A DNA stretch of 64,000 bases from Anastrepha obliqua (GCF_027943255.1 NC_072895.1:76262001-76326000); one strand, 5' to 3'; positions 43,697-55,492 are shown, numbered from the stretch's first letter. A program made the numbers and translations. Notes: generated from the letters alone by a model not told the origin.

Positions 43697-46508
43697 CAGT
43701 GGCGTAACAATAAGGTGGCATGGGTGGCAAAATGCCCGGGCCAACTGGCCGCGAGCTCAAGAATTTTTTTTATATTGTACATGAGTAATTTATTTTATGT
43801 GAGAAGTATAAGTAAAGTTTATTGTGAAAGTTAAATATTAAAACGTCTAGTTTCAGAAAATAGCGAAAAACGAAAGAGAAAGGAGGAAACTGAAGAAAAA
43901 AATAAAAAGCTACCTAAAATTAGTCAGTACTTGAAAAATGATGACTTAAATAATAAAAAATCGATTGAGCAGTGCTCCAGAAGTGAAGAATCGCCGCTTA
44001 CTAAAAGTACACCAGTGTTATCAGATGCAGCACGCAGCATCAGTAAATAGCCAGATCCAGAACAACCACAACAAGGTACCGGCAAAAATCAAAGTGAATT
44101 ATATTCCAGCATGAAAAATACTGTATCTTCGCCATATGTTACTGATGAGGATAATTTTAAAGAGGTAACTAATCAAGTGAAAGGGTTCGTGATTGAAAAC
44201 GGACATTGCAAACCTAATGGCCCTTTTTTAAAAGATAGTAACAATAGATCGTTTATAGAAAAACATTACTGTATTGTTTCCAAGTCTGGCGTCAAGCTTG
44301 AACGTACATGCCTTTCCTATTCTTTAATACTTCAGAGGGCGTATTGTGAACCGTGTTGGTTATTCGCAAATCGGGCATCTAAGAATATTCAAAATGTTTG
44401 GATTGAGGGCTATGACGACTGGAAACATATTTTAGATGGCATACAAAGACACGAGACATCAAAAATTCATCTGGATTCCTGTCTTACGTATCAACAGTGG
44501 CGACTACATGGAACACTCGATGAAGAGCAAGAATCTATGATCAAAAAAGAAAAATCCTTTTGACGACAAGTACTTTTTAGGCTCCTTGGTGTTACTCTGA
44601 CACTTTCAACATGTAATTTAGCCTTTCGTGGCCCCAGAGAAACCGCAGATAGCAGTGATCCAAGCTCCAAAGGAAACTTTTTGAGTATTGTTGAGTTATT
44701 AGGAAAATACGGTCCGATTTTGCAAGAGCTGTTAAATAAACCAAAGGGCCAAATAAAATACTTAAGTCCGAAAATACAAAATAAGCTAATTTCTGCCCTG
44801 GTTTTAAAAGTAGAAAATGCACTTATAAATGAAATAAATGAAGCACCATTCTACTCTATCATATTCGATACAACGAAAGGTATTTCAAAAATTGATCAAA
44901 TGTGTGAACTTTACCGTGATTGTATGATCGAAAAAGATTGTAATGGGATCCCTAAGGCACTTGTCATTAAAGAAACATTTTTAGGATTTCATGAAGTTAA
45001 GGATCAAACTGCCTTAGCAATGTCCATAAAATAAATCCATAAATGACAAAAACATTCCTCTAAATAAGTGTCGAGGACAAGGATATGATGGTACTAACAC
45101 AATGAAAGAGACTTATGGTGGAGTTCAAAAACTCAAAAAAGATGTTGAGCCAAATGCCGTATATGTTCACTGTGCTGCTCATAATTTGAATCTAGTACTC
45201 AATGATGCAGTAAAAGAGGTTATTGATATGCAACATTTTTTTTTTATATAATTCAACAAATTTATATTTTTTGGGCATAGTATCCAAAGGTGGAATATTT
45301 TATCAAGTTTGATATCTAATGAAGAAAGTGAGTCTTCAAATTCAATAACATTGAAAACATTAAACCCTACTAGATGGACAGGACGTTATGATGCCGTTTT
45401 TGCTTTAAAAGTTCGGTTTGTTGAAATGCAAAAAGCGCTAACGAAAACAATCCTGTTAAATTGCCAATCAGATGAAAGAAATTAAGCTGGTTCACTCAAA
45501 AAGAAGATCGAAAACTACAATTTTGTTATGATACTGGTTTTCCATTGTAAGATCATACTTACTATCGATGCAGCCTCTAAAGCACTTCAGTCTAAAGCCA
45601 CCGATCTTTCAAATGCCGTAAAACGTTTGAAAATCTGCCTAGAAGTATTGGAAAGGTATTGACATGAATTTGAAAATTTGAAGATGGAAGCAAATAGTGT
45701 AGCTGAAAAATGGTCTATCACCCCTAAATTTTCTAATACTCGTCAGAGGAAGGTAAAACGTCATTTTGACGAGCTCTGCGAAGTTGAGCGCCTCCAAGAT
45801 CCGGAAAGTTTGTTCAGAGTGAATATATTTTATCGAGTATTGAACATCATTATAAACCAACTCAAATCGCGTTTCATTCCAATGAATGAAATTGTTTGAA
45901 ATTTCAATGTTTTACAGCCTTCCACGTTAAAAGTTTTAAATCACACTGATCTATTAAAAAATGCTCTAGAATTTATAGAGATATATAAAAAAGACATAGC
46001 TGAATAATTTGGCAGAGAAATTCTAAGTTTTCGATCCACCTTCAGAGATGAAATAGAAAAATTGAGACCTTAGAGACCTTGCTGATTTATTAATAATAAA
46101 AAATTATTTTATGTCTTGCAGCTTTCCTGAAGTATGCATTGCATAAATGTTATTCCTCACAGTTCCTGTGACTACAGCTAGTGCTGAACGATCTTTTCAA
46201 AACTAAAATTGATAAAGACTTATTTAAGAAACTGTATGAGACAAGACAGGTTATGTAACTTGGCTATTCTGTCTATTGAAAATTCTATGGCCCGATTTCT
46301 AAACTTCTATGATGTTATAGACACTTTTGCGGAACAGAAATCTCGAAAAAGATTTTTCTTAATAAATAACTTATTGAAATTAAATTATTGTTTTGTTTAA
46401 TAAAATTTGTTTCTTTTAATCAAACTGAGTACAACGTGACTATTTTTATTGATAGGGCCCCATCATAAGAATTTGCCACGGGCCCCAGATATTGTAGGTA
46501 CGCCACTG
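43697..46508 (+). mobile_element. hAT transposon with 8-bp target duplication
   Basis: Ends begin CAGTGGCGTAAC on the left and CAGTGGCGTACC on the right strand. The perfect 8-bp duplication CCAGATGT lies at 43689-43696 and 46509-46516. The interior is a single decayed transposase gene of the ZMYM/DUF4371 type. 8-bp duplications and CAGTGGCG-type ends are characteristic of hAT elements. Confidence 0.9.
43853..46400 (+). pseudogene. hAT transposase (DUF4371/ZMYM-like), disrupted
   Basis: A Lys-rich N-terminus (KLPKISQYLKNDD, about 43910). The TTF-type zinc-finger region is at 44111-44563 (AYCEPCWLFANRAS). The RNase H-like domain is at 44681-45250 (FYSIIFDTTKGIS with a catalytic Asp; CRGQGYDGTNTMK and YVHCAAHNLNLVL). 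The hAT dimerisation region is near 46155-46330 (VPVTTASAERSFSKLK, then QDRLCNLAILSIEN). Stops include one at 44562-44564 where Trp is expected, and frameshifts near 45035, 45250 and 45480. The host-gene relatives are ZMYM-like proteins, but the terminal repeats show this is a transposon. Confidence 0.85.
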
Positions 46509-46909
46509 CCAGATGTACAATAATACACGATAGAACAACGCGTTAAAATTTTGAAATTTATTATGAAAATGTTCCATCTGTAAGAACAACTTATCGCAAA
46601 ATTCGTGATTTAGAGTAGAAAATTCAAAGGTTGTTAAAGAAATTTCAGGAAACTGGTTTTGTCAAGAATGGAAAAGTTCTGGCGGCCAAAAGCCTATATC
46701 TTCTGTAAGGAATATGGTATTGCTGATGTTGCTGAAGAACCTCATTCACACTCATAATCGATTGTTTGGACATTTAAATTATGTAATTTTTCACATATAA
46801 TTATTAAGAGCGGTATTTTGAATAAAAGTAGTGAAACCTGAAAGAATCTAAGTTTGTATATGTTTTATTGTAAAACAACATAAAGACGCGTCTTTTGAAA
46901 TACCCTTTA

Positions 46910-48760
46910 TGTAGGTAGTAATAAGTAAATTATCGGAAATTAAGGTAAAACTATTGAGTAGTCTACAAGGGAGCGAATATTTTATAAAAATTTTAATTCA
47001 AGAAGTTTGTTTTATCGGTGTACCGATCACAAGCATGAGCGATCAACTGTAAAATTTGTATTTATGAGATATAGTCATCCATTTTTTTTTTATTATTTTA
47101 ATCTGCAAAAAACACTTTTCAAGCTGTTGGCATTTTTGCAGGGCTCTTTGAATTTCCTATAAAAATTTTACAGAAGTATGAAACAACAGAAAAAGTAATA
47201 AAAATACACCATTTCACTAACAGTGAAGCTCAAGAAAGCGCTCACTTGCAGAAAGATATGTAGATATGTGTATATACATATGTATGTATATATTTACATA
47301 TATATGTATTTATACAAAGGTTTTAATATACTTATAACAAAAAGTTAATATGGAAAGCTACTGCCATCGAATAGATTGACAGAAGCGAAAAGCCCAATAC
47401 GTATCTATTAATTATTTTTGCATTCCTTCTTGGCGAGATCCCCTTTTCTTTTCCATTCTTTCGTTAAATTTTAGTCTTGTTTTTTAGTTTTTTACCTCTT
47501 CTATTGTCTTTGCAGGTTGTACAGCTACCAATTTTCGTCTTCCTCTATCCCTGCTATTGGTGTTGCGGTTGCGACTACCTGTTACACCGTTGCATTCGTG
47601 AGCATTCACTGAGCTTTATGTACTGCTGTTTTTTAATAACTTTAAAACATACTATATATAATTTTATTTGCTTCCAACTTTATTGTTTAAATTGACAGTA
47701 ATTAAAACTTTAATCCAATTTTCATTTAACCTGTTTTCACGTTTTTTCCTCCGCTATCTCGCCATGAGTTTCACAAACTGTTTTTATGCGATCAACCAGA
47801 AAAGACTAAAGTCATGCATACAATCAATTGTACGTACGCATGTAGATACATACGTAGATATATACGTTGATAGCTTTCTTTTGATAAAACTCACTTTTCT
47901 ATTTCAAAAATTATTAAAATATATCACACCGACATGTAGTCAAATCAAATTTTAGCGATGTAAGCCATACGCAAATAAGAATTCCACTTTATTGACAAAC
48001 TTAAGAGTTAGTATACTCGTATGTACATATTACAAGTATGTATGTCGATGTCTACATGGAGCGTAGTACATACAATATGCAGTAGTAACATTTACCACAA
48101 CTTCGAAAGCGCTCAAACCCAAAGTGTTGGCAATAAATAAAGACTGCACCGTTTAAAACTTTCGACAGTTACCGGTGCGCTCGCGCTCATCTCTCGATGG
48201 AATGACAGCAACTGACTGGCGCTGGCGGTGATCGTTGTTATAGGTATCAGCCTTTGACCAAAATACTTGTGAACATATCCGAGAAAACACTAACAAGTGG
48301 ACCCACAAACCTATCTTACAATACGCAAACACACAAAATTGAGAGTCACCAGACTTTTCATGCACATACAAACACATTTATATTAAGTAAATATGTATGC
48401 GAGCATTTAGGTACATACATATGTATGTATATGTCCCTCTATATATGGATATATATGAAAGTATGTGTAAAAATAATACAAGTATTTATGAAAAAGTAGA
48501 AAATGCTTGATACCAAAATATTTAATAAGCCAAGTAGTACCTGGATGAGTATGTATGTATGTACATCCTGCTTAATGATTATTTCATGTTTTTTAATTTG
48601 CGATATTCGCAAGCATTTAGAGAGCGTGGAGGTATACTCAAAATCACCTCTTTCGTTTATCACTTAAATGTATATTCACCTCGCAATTATTTGCCATTCG
48701 ATAATCAACTCGTTTCTGGCCTCTCCATTCATGTCATTCAGGTGTAGTGCATACTATGTG
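46910..48760. other. Mostly unassigned
   Basis: AT-rich with TATG/TACA runs (47260-47320, 48400-48480). It contains one exon-like island (47516-47597), listed separately. Other open frames are low-complexity. Confidence 0.45.
47516..47597 (+). other. Exon-like island with strong splice signals
   Basis: A pyrimidine-rich tract ending TATTGTCTTTGCAG precedes 82 bp of balanced composition, followed by GTGAGC. All three frames are open across it; one gives a Ser/Ala/Val-rich peptide (YQFSSSSIPAIGVAVAT), another a Cys-rich one. No homologue recognised, and no partner exon can be joined with confidence. Confidence 0.2.
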
Positions 48761-48904
48761 TACAGGGTGGTCCAAGTAAGGCTGTTGTTTGTTACAAAGA
48801 AAATACATTCCCATTACTTAGGTTAGGTTAGGTTGAAGCGGTTGTCCATTGTAGGACACACTCAGGCTCATGGCCCATTGCGATGCCGCGTGGGGAACTA
48901 GCTC

Positions 48905-49108
48905 CTATCCCTCCTGAAACCAATGTGTACTATTTAAAAATTTCGCAAGGTCCTTAATTTCGACAGAGCCGAGGTCTTCTAACTCGTTGAAGAAATGTCC
49001 GCCAAAAAAGGCGAGTCTACGTTTGGATAGAGCAGGACAGTGACACAGAAGGTGCGGGATCATCTCTTCATCGTCTAGACAACTTTTGCAGAAGTCAAAT
49101 GTTTGCAC
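48905..49108 (-). pseudogene. LINE C-terminal zinc-knuckle segment
   Basis: The frame continues the same protein after a break: TFDFCKSCLDDEEMIPHLLC with a CCHC-type spacing, ending in NSTHWFQEG and stop. It corresponds to 9540-9702 in the LINE at 8448. Confidence 0.8.
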
Positions 49109-49192
49109 ACCTATTCTCTGGGCGTGCCTACCGATTAGGCAGTGCCCCTTAATGACTGAAATCAGTGTGTTAAGACTAGAATTTCTGTGCGT

Positions 49193-50187
49193 TTAGCATT
49201 GAGAGTCGGCCACATCATTGTCTATGTACTCATCAGTCAATTTGGTGCCGATTTTCACTAGTTCATCGGCTCTGCAGTTCGCCTCAATGTCGCAATGGCC
49301 AGGAACCCATGCTATCATTAGGTGAAATGACTCAGCCATCTCGTTAAGAGATGCGCGGCATTTCATGGCTACCTTGGAGGTTATCGACTGTTTTGTGAGG
49401 GATTTTATCGCCTGACTATCAGTGAAAATGTAGATATCATCTCCAGGTATCGCATCACACTGTACCAGTGACACAGCTCTCATTATTGCCATCAGTTCAG
49501 CCTGAAAGACGCTACAGTAGTCGGGGAGAAGAAGATCCCCAGATGTTCGGAATATACACCTCCGCCCACCCTGCCATCGAACTTTGATCCATCTGTGTAT
49601 ATATGGATGGACTCGCCCTGTCTTACCACGTCCCGTTCCCACTCTTCCCTCGAGGGTAGGAGGGTCACGAACGTTGTAGTTGCAAGTATAGGCGGAACTG
49701 TATAGTCCACTTGTGTGGGAAGCCCCAACGTGCCATCCAGAATTTTGCCGTGGGCATAGTCTGTGTTTGGCCACTTGCTTAAAGTGATCAGCCTTATTGC
49801 TGCACTGCGCGCAATGTACTTTGCCTGCAGGTCTACCGGAAGGAAGTTTAATATCACATATATTGCTTTCGATGGTGTGGTTGACATTGCACCGGTTATA
49901 AGAACGGATGCAAGTCTTTGGACCCTGTCAACTTTTTTAATGTTCACGCCCTTCTCCAGGGCATTCCACCACATTGCAACACCGTAGTAGAGAATTGGTC
50001 TAAATACTTCTGTGTACAACCAGTGTATCATTCTGGGTTTCAAACCCCATTTTTTCCCAATGAGTCTTCCGCAGGAGTATAGCATATGAAATGCAATTTC
50101 ATTTATGTGGCTGCCTTTCAAGTGCAGAGCTTCATGAATGGTCTGGTTTATATTCACATTAAAGAATATTTTGTTAAAGCGATCCAT
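49193..50187 (-). pseudogene. LINE RT C-terminus and RNase H
   Basis: The frame 50187-49492 has YTEVFRPILYYGVAMWW, VDRVQRLASVLITGAM and IHIYTDGSKFDGRVGGGVY. A frameshift near 49530 moves reading to the frame ending at 49193, with FQAELMAIMRAV, IFTDSQAIKSLTKQ and IAWVPGHCDIEANCRADEL. All RNase H catalytic acids (D-E-D and the HCD loop) are present. The start Met is internal; the upstream RT is missing. Confidence 0.85.
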
Positions 50188-50259
50188 TACGTTCCGCGGA
50201 GGTAGGACCCTGGTTGGCAGTTAACATTCAAAAAATATATCTATATTCGGATCACCCTG

Positions 50260-50620
50260 TGTGCGTATTTACATATACATGCATATGTAAATATATAGGC
50301 ATATATTTGGACTTGAAAGCCTTGCTGTTAAAGCCAGCTTAGTTGAGAGCAAATACCACGAGCGTCGCTCTTACTATGGGTATCCAACTACTAGAATAGG
50401 TTCCACAATATATTTTTAATTCGGTTTGCGGTAAATTTTCCAAATCATTTACTCACGAATCAGCACATTCATACTACAATATATTATATTTACCTGTGGG
50501 CATATTTTAGCATATACATATACATATATATCTACACATACATTTAGCTGTACGAGAAAATCAATAAGTATGTCTATGTGTATATTATATGTATGCATTT
50601 TAATACATTTATTATTACAG
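50260..50620. other. No recognised gene
   Basis: AT-rich with TACATA runs; a pyrimidine-poor but usable acceptor (TTATTATTACAG) closes it at 50620. Confidence 0.4.
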
Positions 50621-50739
50621 TTGTCATTAATGGTGATATTACTGGCAGCACACCTGAGCAACCACCATTACCTACCAAACTCGATCACTCGCTTGCTCTC
50701 TGGTGCTCAACTCTCTCTTTTACCAACGAAGGAGCGTAG
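50621..50739 (+). other. Exon-like island, 38-residue frame
   Basis: Follows an AG acceptor at 50619-50620. The frame from 50623 reads VINGDITGSTPEQPPLPTKL, then LALWCSTLSF, to TAG at 50737-50739. The local G+C is clearly higher than on either side, and the Pro-rich translation looks protein-like. A second frame stays open to 50893 with a membrane-like start. It could be the last exon of an unknown host gene. No homologue recognised. Confidence 0.3.
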
Positions 50740-51257
50740 GATTGAGTACACTCGACTGCGAAAGTGTTTTAAGATTCCACACGCACATTTGATGTCGCTC
50801 AACTCGAAGTGGCTACCTTATTATTATTCGCTTTTTATTTTATTTTACGCACAAGGCATCAACATTGTCATAACAGGTATTTCTTTTGGTTAGTTTCGTT
50901 TTTGTATTTACAAAATGTCTTCAATTCTTTCAACTCATGGCTCAAAGAATGAATTTAAGACATAAACAAATTGTTTTGTTAATTCCTTAAATAAATTTTG
51001 GTCATGGGTGACCTATGATTACGAGCCAATGGGTTAATGAAACCGCAGAAGCCGGTAGAAGGCAGGTTGTATTATTATGCATTCATTATTATTCATATGC
51101 ATTGTGCTCTATACATAACATTAGGGTGGCCTTCTCTTCTAGAGGATTTCCTTTTATAAAAATTGGAGTCAATAGCAGTGTATTGTTTTTATAGAAATCC
51201 AGAAAGTAATACATAAATGTATAAGAGAGATGCAAATTAATTGGCGACATAATTAAT
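50740..51257. other. No recognised gene
   Basis: AT-rich apart from the exon-like island; no conserved frame. Confidence 0.4.
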
Positions 51258-51466
51258 CGGGTGGCGCAAAATTAATCATTCAACTTTTTACTAAAAAAAA
51301 ATTATTTTGAATGACGGAAATCTTTATTTTGACCCTTACGTGCTCCATTGCTTGTCTGTTTGTATGCTGCAGCTGTCTAGCTCACAAGTGTCCAATATGA
51401 TTGCCGTAAGACGATATTTGCAAATATTATAAATCTTTCCATAAATGATTAATTTTGCGCCACCTG
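51258..51466. mobile_element. Short MITE
   Basis: A perfect 20-bp inverted repeat GGTGGCGCAAAATTAATCAT occurs at 51260-51279 and, inverted, at 51444-51463. It encloses about 165 bp of non-coding DNA. The target duplication could not be fixed; TA or a few bp is possible. Superfamily unknown. Confidence 0.7.
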
Positions 51467-53798
51467 TTATCATTTATCGCAAATCAAATGTGAGGATTTA
51501 AAGCCCATTAACTGAATAATTTGGTGTTTCATACCCGGGCAAAGTTTTTTTTATCTAGGATTTAAATATGTAAGCTGTTCTTAGGATCAATCATTACAAA
51601 AATAATCTATGGTTGTATGTTTGACTTATATAAGATAAAAAATTAAAAAAATATTATTAAGATCAAATAAACTTTTACTTAGAGAAATTCATTAAGGCAT
51701 TCCTCTTTTAAAAATTAAAAAGTAAACGATACTTCATAGACTCTATTTATATATATTTCCTCAGACTTGATTTATTCATTGAGACTGGCATATATATGTG
51801 AATAACAGATTTGTATACAATTTGAATCTTTCTTTTGTTTTCTAAATAAAAAATTTTGGTATGTGCATTAACATATAAAAGAACATACAAACTAATATGA
51901 TTCAGATTTTAACTAAAATATGTACAAAATATATTCAAATAAATGATTATACGCCACATATGGTTTAGTATTTTTTTTTTATATTAAATAATAAATTTGA
52001 ACTATTCAATAAAAACGAGCCCTAAAAATTTCGCTTCTATATAATTTTTAACCAAGTACTTTCATCTATTCTTAATATACATATATTTAACTTTAAAATA
52101 TTTTCTCTATTTCATGCACTTATTTTTATGTAAATAGTTCACATGTGATAAATCAAAATATGGGACCACAAAGATGATGTTCCATCCTAATGCATACATA
52201 CACAGTATGAACGCACAAACACAAATGTATAAGAGTCCGATTTGAAGTAAAAAAGATTTGGTGTATTTGCATTATTCAGCGCTGGACGTGAATTAGCCTT
52301 TTTCATTTCATCTATTAGACATAATTTTTTTCTGGAAAAATTGTATTTAAATTTTGAAGCAAAACAATATGCTCAAATGCGCTCAATTACTTTTTTACAC
52401 TTGCAGTAATAGTCCATCCAGCCACTGTAGGTATATACACACACCATTTATGCTTCGTTCATATGTTAAAATAATCATATTGGCACCAGGTTTGGTTTCG
52501 CATACTAAGTCTCCGATATCTTAGGTTTATAGAATTTCTTAAAGTGCATGTAAAAGATTTTGGTAATGAATAGAGGCACAATTAAATGGGATAAGCCTGT
52601 ATCACATCCTCTCTCTCACTCTCTCTCTCTCTCTCTCTCTCAACGTTTTTTCACTGAAAACATTTGCGTCTCTAAAACTATATGGCTCAATTTCAATTTT
52701 GCACTCTTTAAACTCTGTCGTGGTCATAGACTCACAACTACCCACATATTTACCTACCAGTTTTTTTTTTTTTTTGTAATAACAACGATTAACTTTTTGC
52801 CAGATAACTTCTTATTGCACCTTAGATGATCTTTATAACCATTTGACGTATATGTTACTGGTAGCGAGTTTACTCAGATCTGAACTGAATAGCACAGGAA
52901 ATATCTTTTAACACATATTGATAAAAAAAACAGTTAACGATTTTTTTATTTTATAACTTTCGTTTAAATGGTTCAAAGAGCCTTTTTAAGATTTAACAAC
53001 ATATATATATTTAAAGCGCAACGAACATGGCTCCACTGGCGTTTTAACCAGCAACAACCGTCATGGGCATACTCGCTCAGCGATTGTATCGTAAGCTAAA
53101 TTCTTCCAAACGCATACATCAACAGGTTTTTACACATACTTCAAACATTGTACACATTTCACTTCATCACGTCGGACTCACTGCGTTTACCTTTTGAAAT
53201 ACCAATAAAAGGCGATGCTAATGAGAGCCGGAAAATGTTGTGCATATATTTGTGTGGTGATCTTGTATTTGTGTGCTTGAGTGTGGTAATCTTAACAACC
53301 AGTTTGGAGAGGTGTATAGTACAAAACCGACACCGATTAAATGAGGTGAATTTAAAAAGATATAGCGTTGATATGTAATATTTGACAATCAGAAAAAATC
53401 AGGAACTTTTAATCAGTTTTTTAAAAGTTAAGTTATCTAACAAAATCGAAATAATCTTAAATGCATATTAATGTTAATAGAAATTTCAAATTAAATATGC
53501 CCTTTCATATGCCCTTTACAGTAATTTCCTATAACTATTTTATCAAAAGTGATAACAAGTTCTAAACTAGAACTAGGTTTTCATCGGAAATGAAGCAAAT
53601 TTATCGGAATATTTTATTTTATTTTATCGCAAAAATGCCAATCAAAAATCTTGACCTACCAAAAGCAGACGGCTAAGATTTCGATGAGCTTTTAGAAAAT
53701 AATTACAAAACCCGTTATTTGGGTATAGTTATCAATCAGTTACAGTTAATCAATCTTTTCAGTTTAAAATACATCTTTCAAGCTTTCAACAGATGTAC
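51467..53798. other. 2.3 kb without a recognised gene
   Basis: AT-rich. Contains the CT microsatellite at 52610-52641. Frames 52560-52829 and 53148-53378 are not recognised; a short signal-like start at 53221 ends after 19 codons. Confidence 0.45.
52610..52641 (+). repeat. (CT)n microsatellite
   Basis: About 15 CT units with a single A interruption. Confidence 0.9.
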
Positions 53799-53800
53799 TA

Positions 53801-54500
53801 GGTTGTTCAATAAGTTTTGCGGTTGGATAGGAGGGGGCGTTGCGACAAGCCGAAATTTTTGTTATGTTGGTACACTCTTCATATGAACGCATGTGAAGTT
53901 TCATTTCAATCTGCCAATTCATTCTTTGTTTACAAGCCATTTAGTGTCGACGTGTCTCACCATTTTCTACAATGGAAAAAATCAAGTATCGTGCGGTGAT
54001 TGAATTTTTCTTTTTGGAAAAAATAAAAGCAACAAGAAGGTGGTGGGAATGGAAATTTGTTTGTGGATTACTTGGTAAAACAATAAATTTTGAATATTAG
54101 TATAACCTTTTAGGCCATCTGAAGGAAAAAAATCGTGAAAAAATAATAAATTGGCAAGAGAAAAAATCCTTTTTCATCAGGACAATGGACCGTGTCACAA
54201 GAGCATTTTGACAATAGCTAAAATTGCTGTTGGAGCATCCACCGTATTCACCAGATTTGGCCCTTAGCGACTTCCATCTGTTTTCAGACCTAAAAACATT
54301 CATGCGTGGAAAGAGTTTTTCACCAAATGATGGGGTCAAAACAGTAGTGGAATCATATTTTGCAGCCCTTCCAGATTCTCACTTCTGGGATGGAATTCAT
54401 AAATTGGAGTCTCGTTGGAACAAGCAATACCTCAGAAAGACTATGCGGAATATTAAAGTGTATTTCAAAACATAAAATTGTGATTTTCTTATCGAACAGC
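53801..54500 (+). mobile_element. Internally deleted mariner (mellifera-like)
   Basis: The left end GGTTGTTCAATAAGTTTTGC follows TA at 53799-53800. A decayed complement (CTTATCGAACAGC) lies near 54490-54500. ATG at 53972 starts MEKIKYRAVIEFFFLE, the mariner N-terminus. After a large deletion the catalytic end begins near 54172. About half of the usual 1.3 kb is missing. Confidence 0.85.
54172..54475 (+). pseudogene. mariner transposase C-terminus
   Basis: The second Asp lies in a frame reading HQDNGPCHKSILT (about 54176). After a frameshift, 54224-54475 has LEHPPYSPDLALSDFHLF with the third Asp, followed by YFAALPDSHFWDGIHKLESR and stop. The first Asp is deleted. Confidence 0.85.
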
Positions 54501-54668
54501 AAATACCAAAATTTGCTAAAATTATAATTTTACACAACGCGGCTATTTTTTCATAAATTTTAGAGCATAAGCAAATGTATGAAGAAATGATGAACACGTT
54601 GTTAAACAACACTAAAAAACGTGATTGCATTCACCAGCGATTGTCAAGGAAAGTAATTTTAATTTATT

Positions 54669-54671
54669 AAC

Positions 54672-54715
<44 letters not shown>

Positions 54716-55492
54716 TATGTATACTTTTATTTGCAATCTATCTTGACGACAATAAGCAAATGTTATAATTTTTGTAATCTTAACCTAGGTACTTATGTTG
54801 GGAACCTGCCATTTTATGTTGGGATATTTTATATTATTTATTTGATAAATCTAGTATATGGAATCGTTTTAGTCGTCGTATACTTTGACTATTATCTAAC
54901 AGATTTATCGCTAGGGTATTACAATGATTGTCGAGTCGATTAATATACTTTTTGCTATACTTTTTTATCTCTTCTTTAACATAAGGAATATTGAGGTCTT
55001 TATGTATCTCCTCATTTTTCACAAACCAAGGAGCACCTGTTACTAGTCTTAGAGTTTTTGACTGGTAACGTTGGACTATTTCCACATTGGAGTGACTTGC
55101 TGTTCCCCAGAGTTGTAAAGCGTAAGTCCAAATCGGCTTTAAGATTGCTTTATAGATTCTTACTTTATTTTCCAGGCTTAGCTGCGATTTTTTACTAAAA
55201 AGCCAATACATCTTTTTCGTTTTTTGGTTAAGTTGCTTCACTTTAGAGTTTATATGTGATCTCCAGGTCAACCTTCTGTCAAGATGTACACCAAGATACT
55301 TCACAGTCGTATTTTGTGGTATTTGAGTACCACAAAGATTAACAGGAGGACAGTCTCATTTTCTAAGAGTGAAAGTTACCTGTGTAGATTTTTGGGGGTT
55401 GACTCTAATCCTCCATTTGTGCATCCATTTCTCTACTTCATAAAGCTCTTTCTGTACATTCAGCGACGCTCCTTCTGGGGAACGTAAAATTT
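54669..55492 (-). mobile_element. Jockey LINE insertion with poly(A) and target duplication
   Basis: The 12-bp duplication AACGTAAAATTT lies at 54669-54680 and 55481-55492. Between them the minus strand carries a 5'-truncated LINE ending in AATAAA (about 54725) and a pure poly(A) of about 34 bp (T-run 54681-54714). The clean duplication and long homopolymer suggest one of the younger insertions here. Confidence 0.9.
54834..55480 (-). pseudogene. Jockey RT C-terminus
   Basis: From the 5' truncation at 55480 the frame reads GASLNVQKELYEVEKWMHKW and NPQKSTQVTFTLRK, then a single in-frame TGA (about 55355). The 156-residue frame 55304-54834 follows with YLGVHLDRRLTWRSHI, KPIWTYALQLWGTA, VEIVQRYQSKTLRLVTGAPW and RRLKRFHILDLSNK. 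Typical of the Jockey clade. Confidence 0.85.

Larger units (their letters stand above)
43597..46907 (+). mobile_element. DD41D element split by a hAT insertion
   Basis: The left end GGGGTCTTTCAGTAGTGACG (43597) pairs with the right end complement AAAGGGTATTTCAAAAGACG (46907); both lie next to TA. To the right of the hAT insertion, 46517-46760 encodes a decayed helix-turn-helix region (FYYENVPSVRTTYRKIRDLE, then KNGKVL) in two or three frames. The catalytic part is deleted. Confidence 0.7.
48819..50215 (-). mobile_element. RNase H-bearing LINE, 5'-truncated
   Basis: The minus strand holds the RT C-terminus, RNase H and zinc knuckle, then a 3' UTR and a CCTAACCTAACCTAA tail at the left edge. 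It belongs to the same broad group as the LINEs at 8448 and 36590 but with a different tail unit. It is better preserved than those. Confidence 0.85.
48763..50259. mobile_element. Possible TIR element hosting a LINE
   Basis: CAGGGTGGTCC after TA at 48761-48762 faces the complement CAGGGTGATCC ending at 50259. This resembles the DD41D ends elsewhere in the window. Only about 55 bp (left) and 40 bp (right) lie between these ends and the LINE. The right flank reads TG rather than TA. Tentative. Confidence 0.4.

Noticed and set aside
43697..46508. Host ZMYM1-like gene
   Set aside because: It has hAT terminal repeats, an 8-bp target duplication and multiple stops, so it is a dead transposon.
53221..53280. 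Signal-peptide-like start (MRAGKCCAYICVVILYLCA)
   Set aside because: Stops after 19 codons and no donor site allows an extension.
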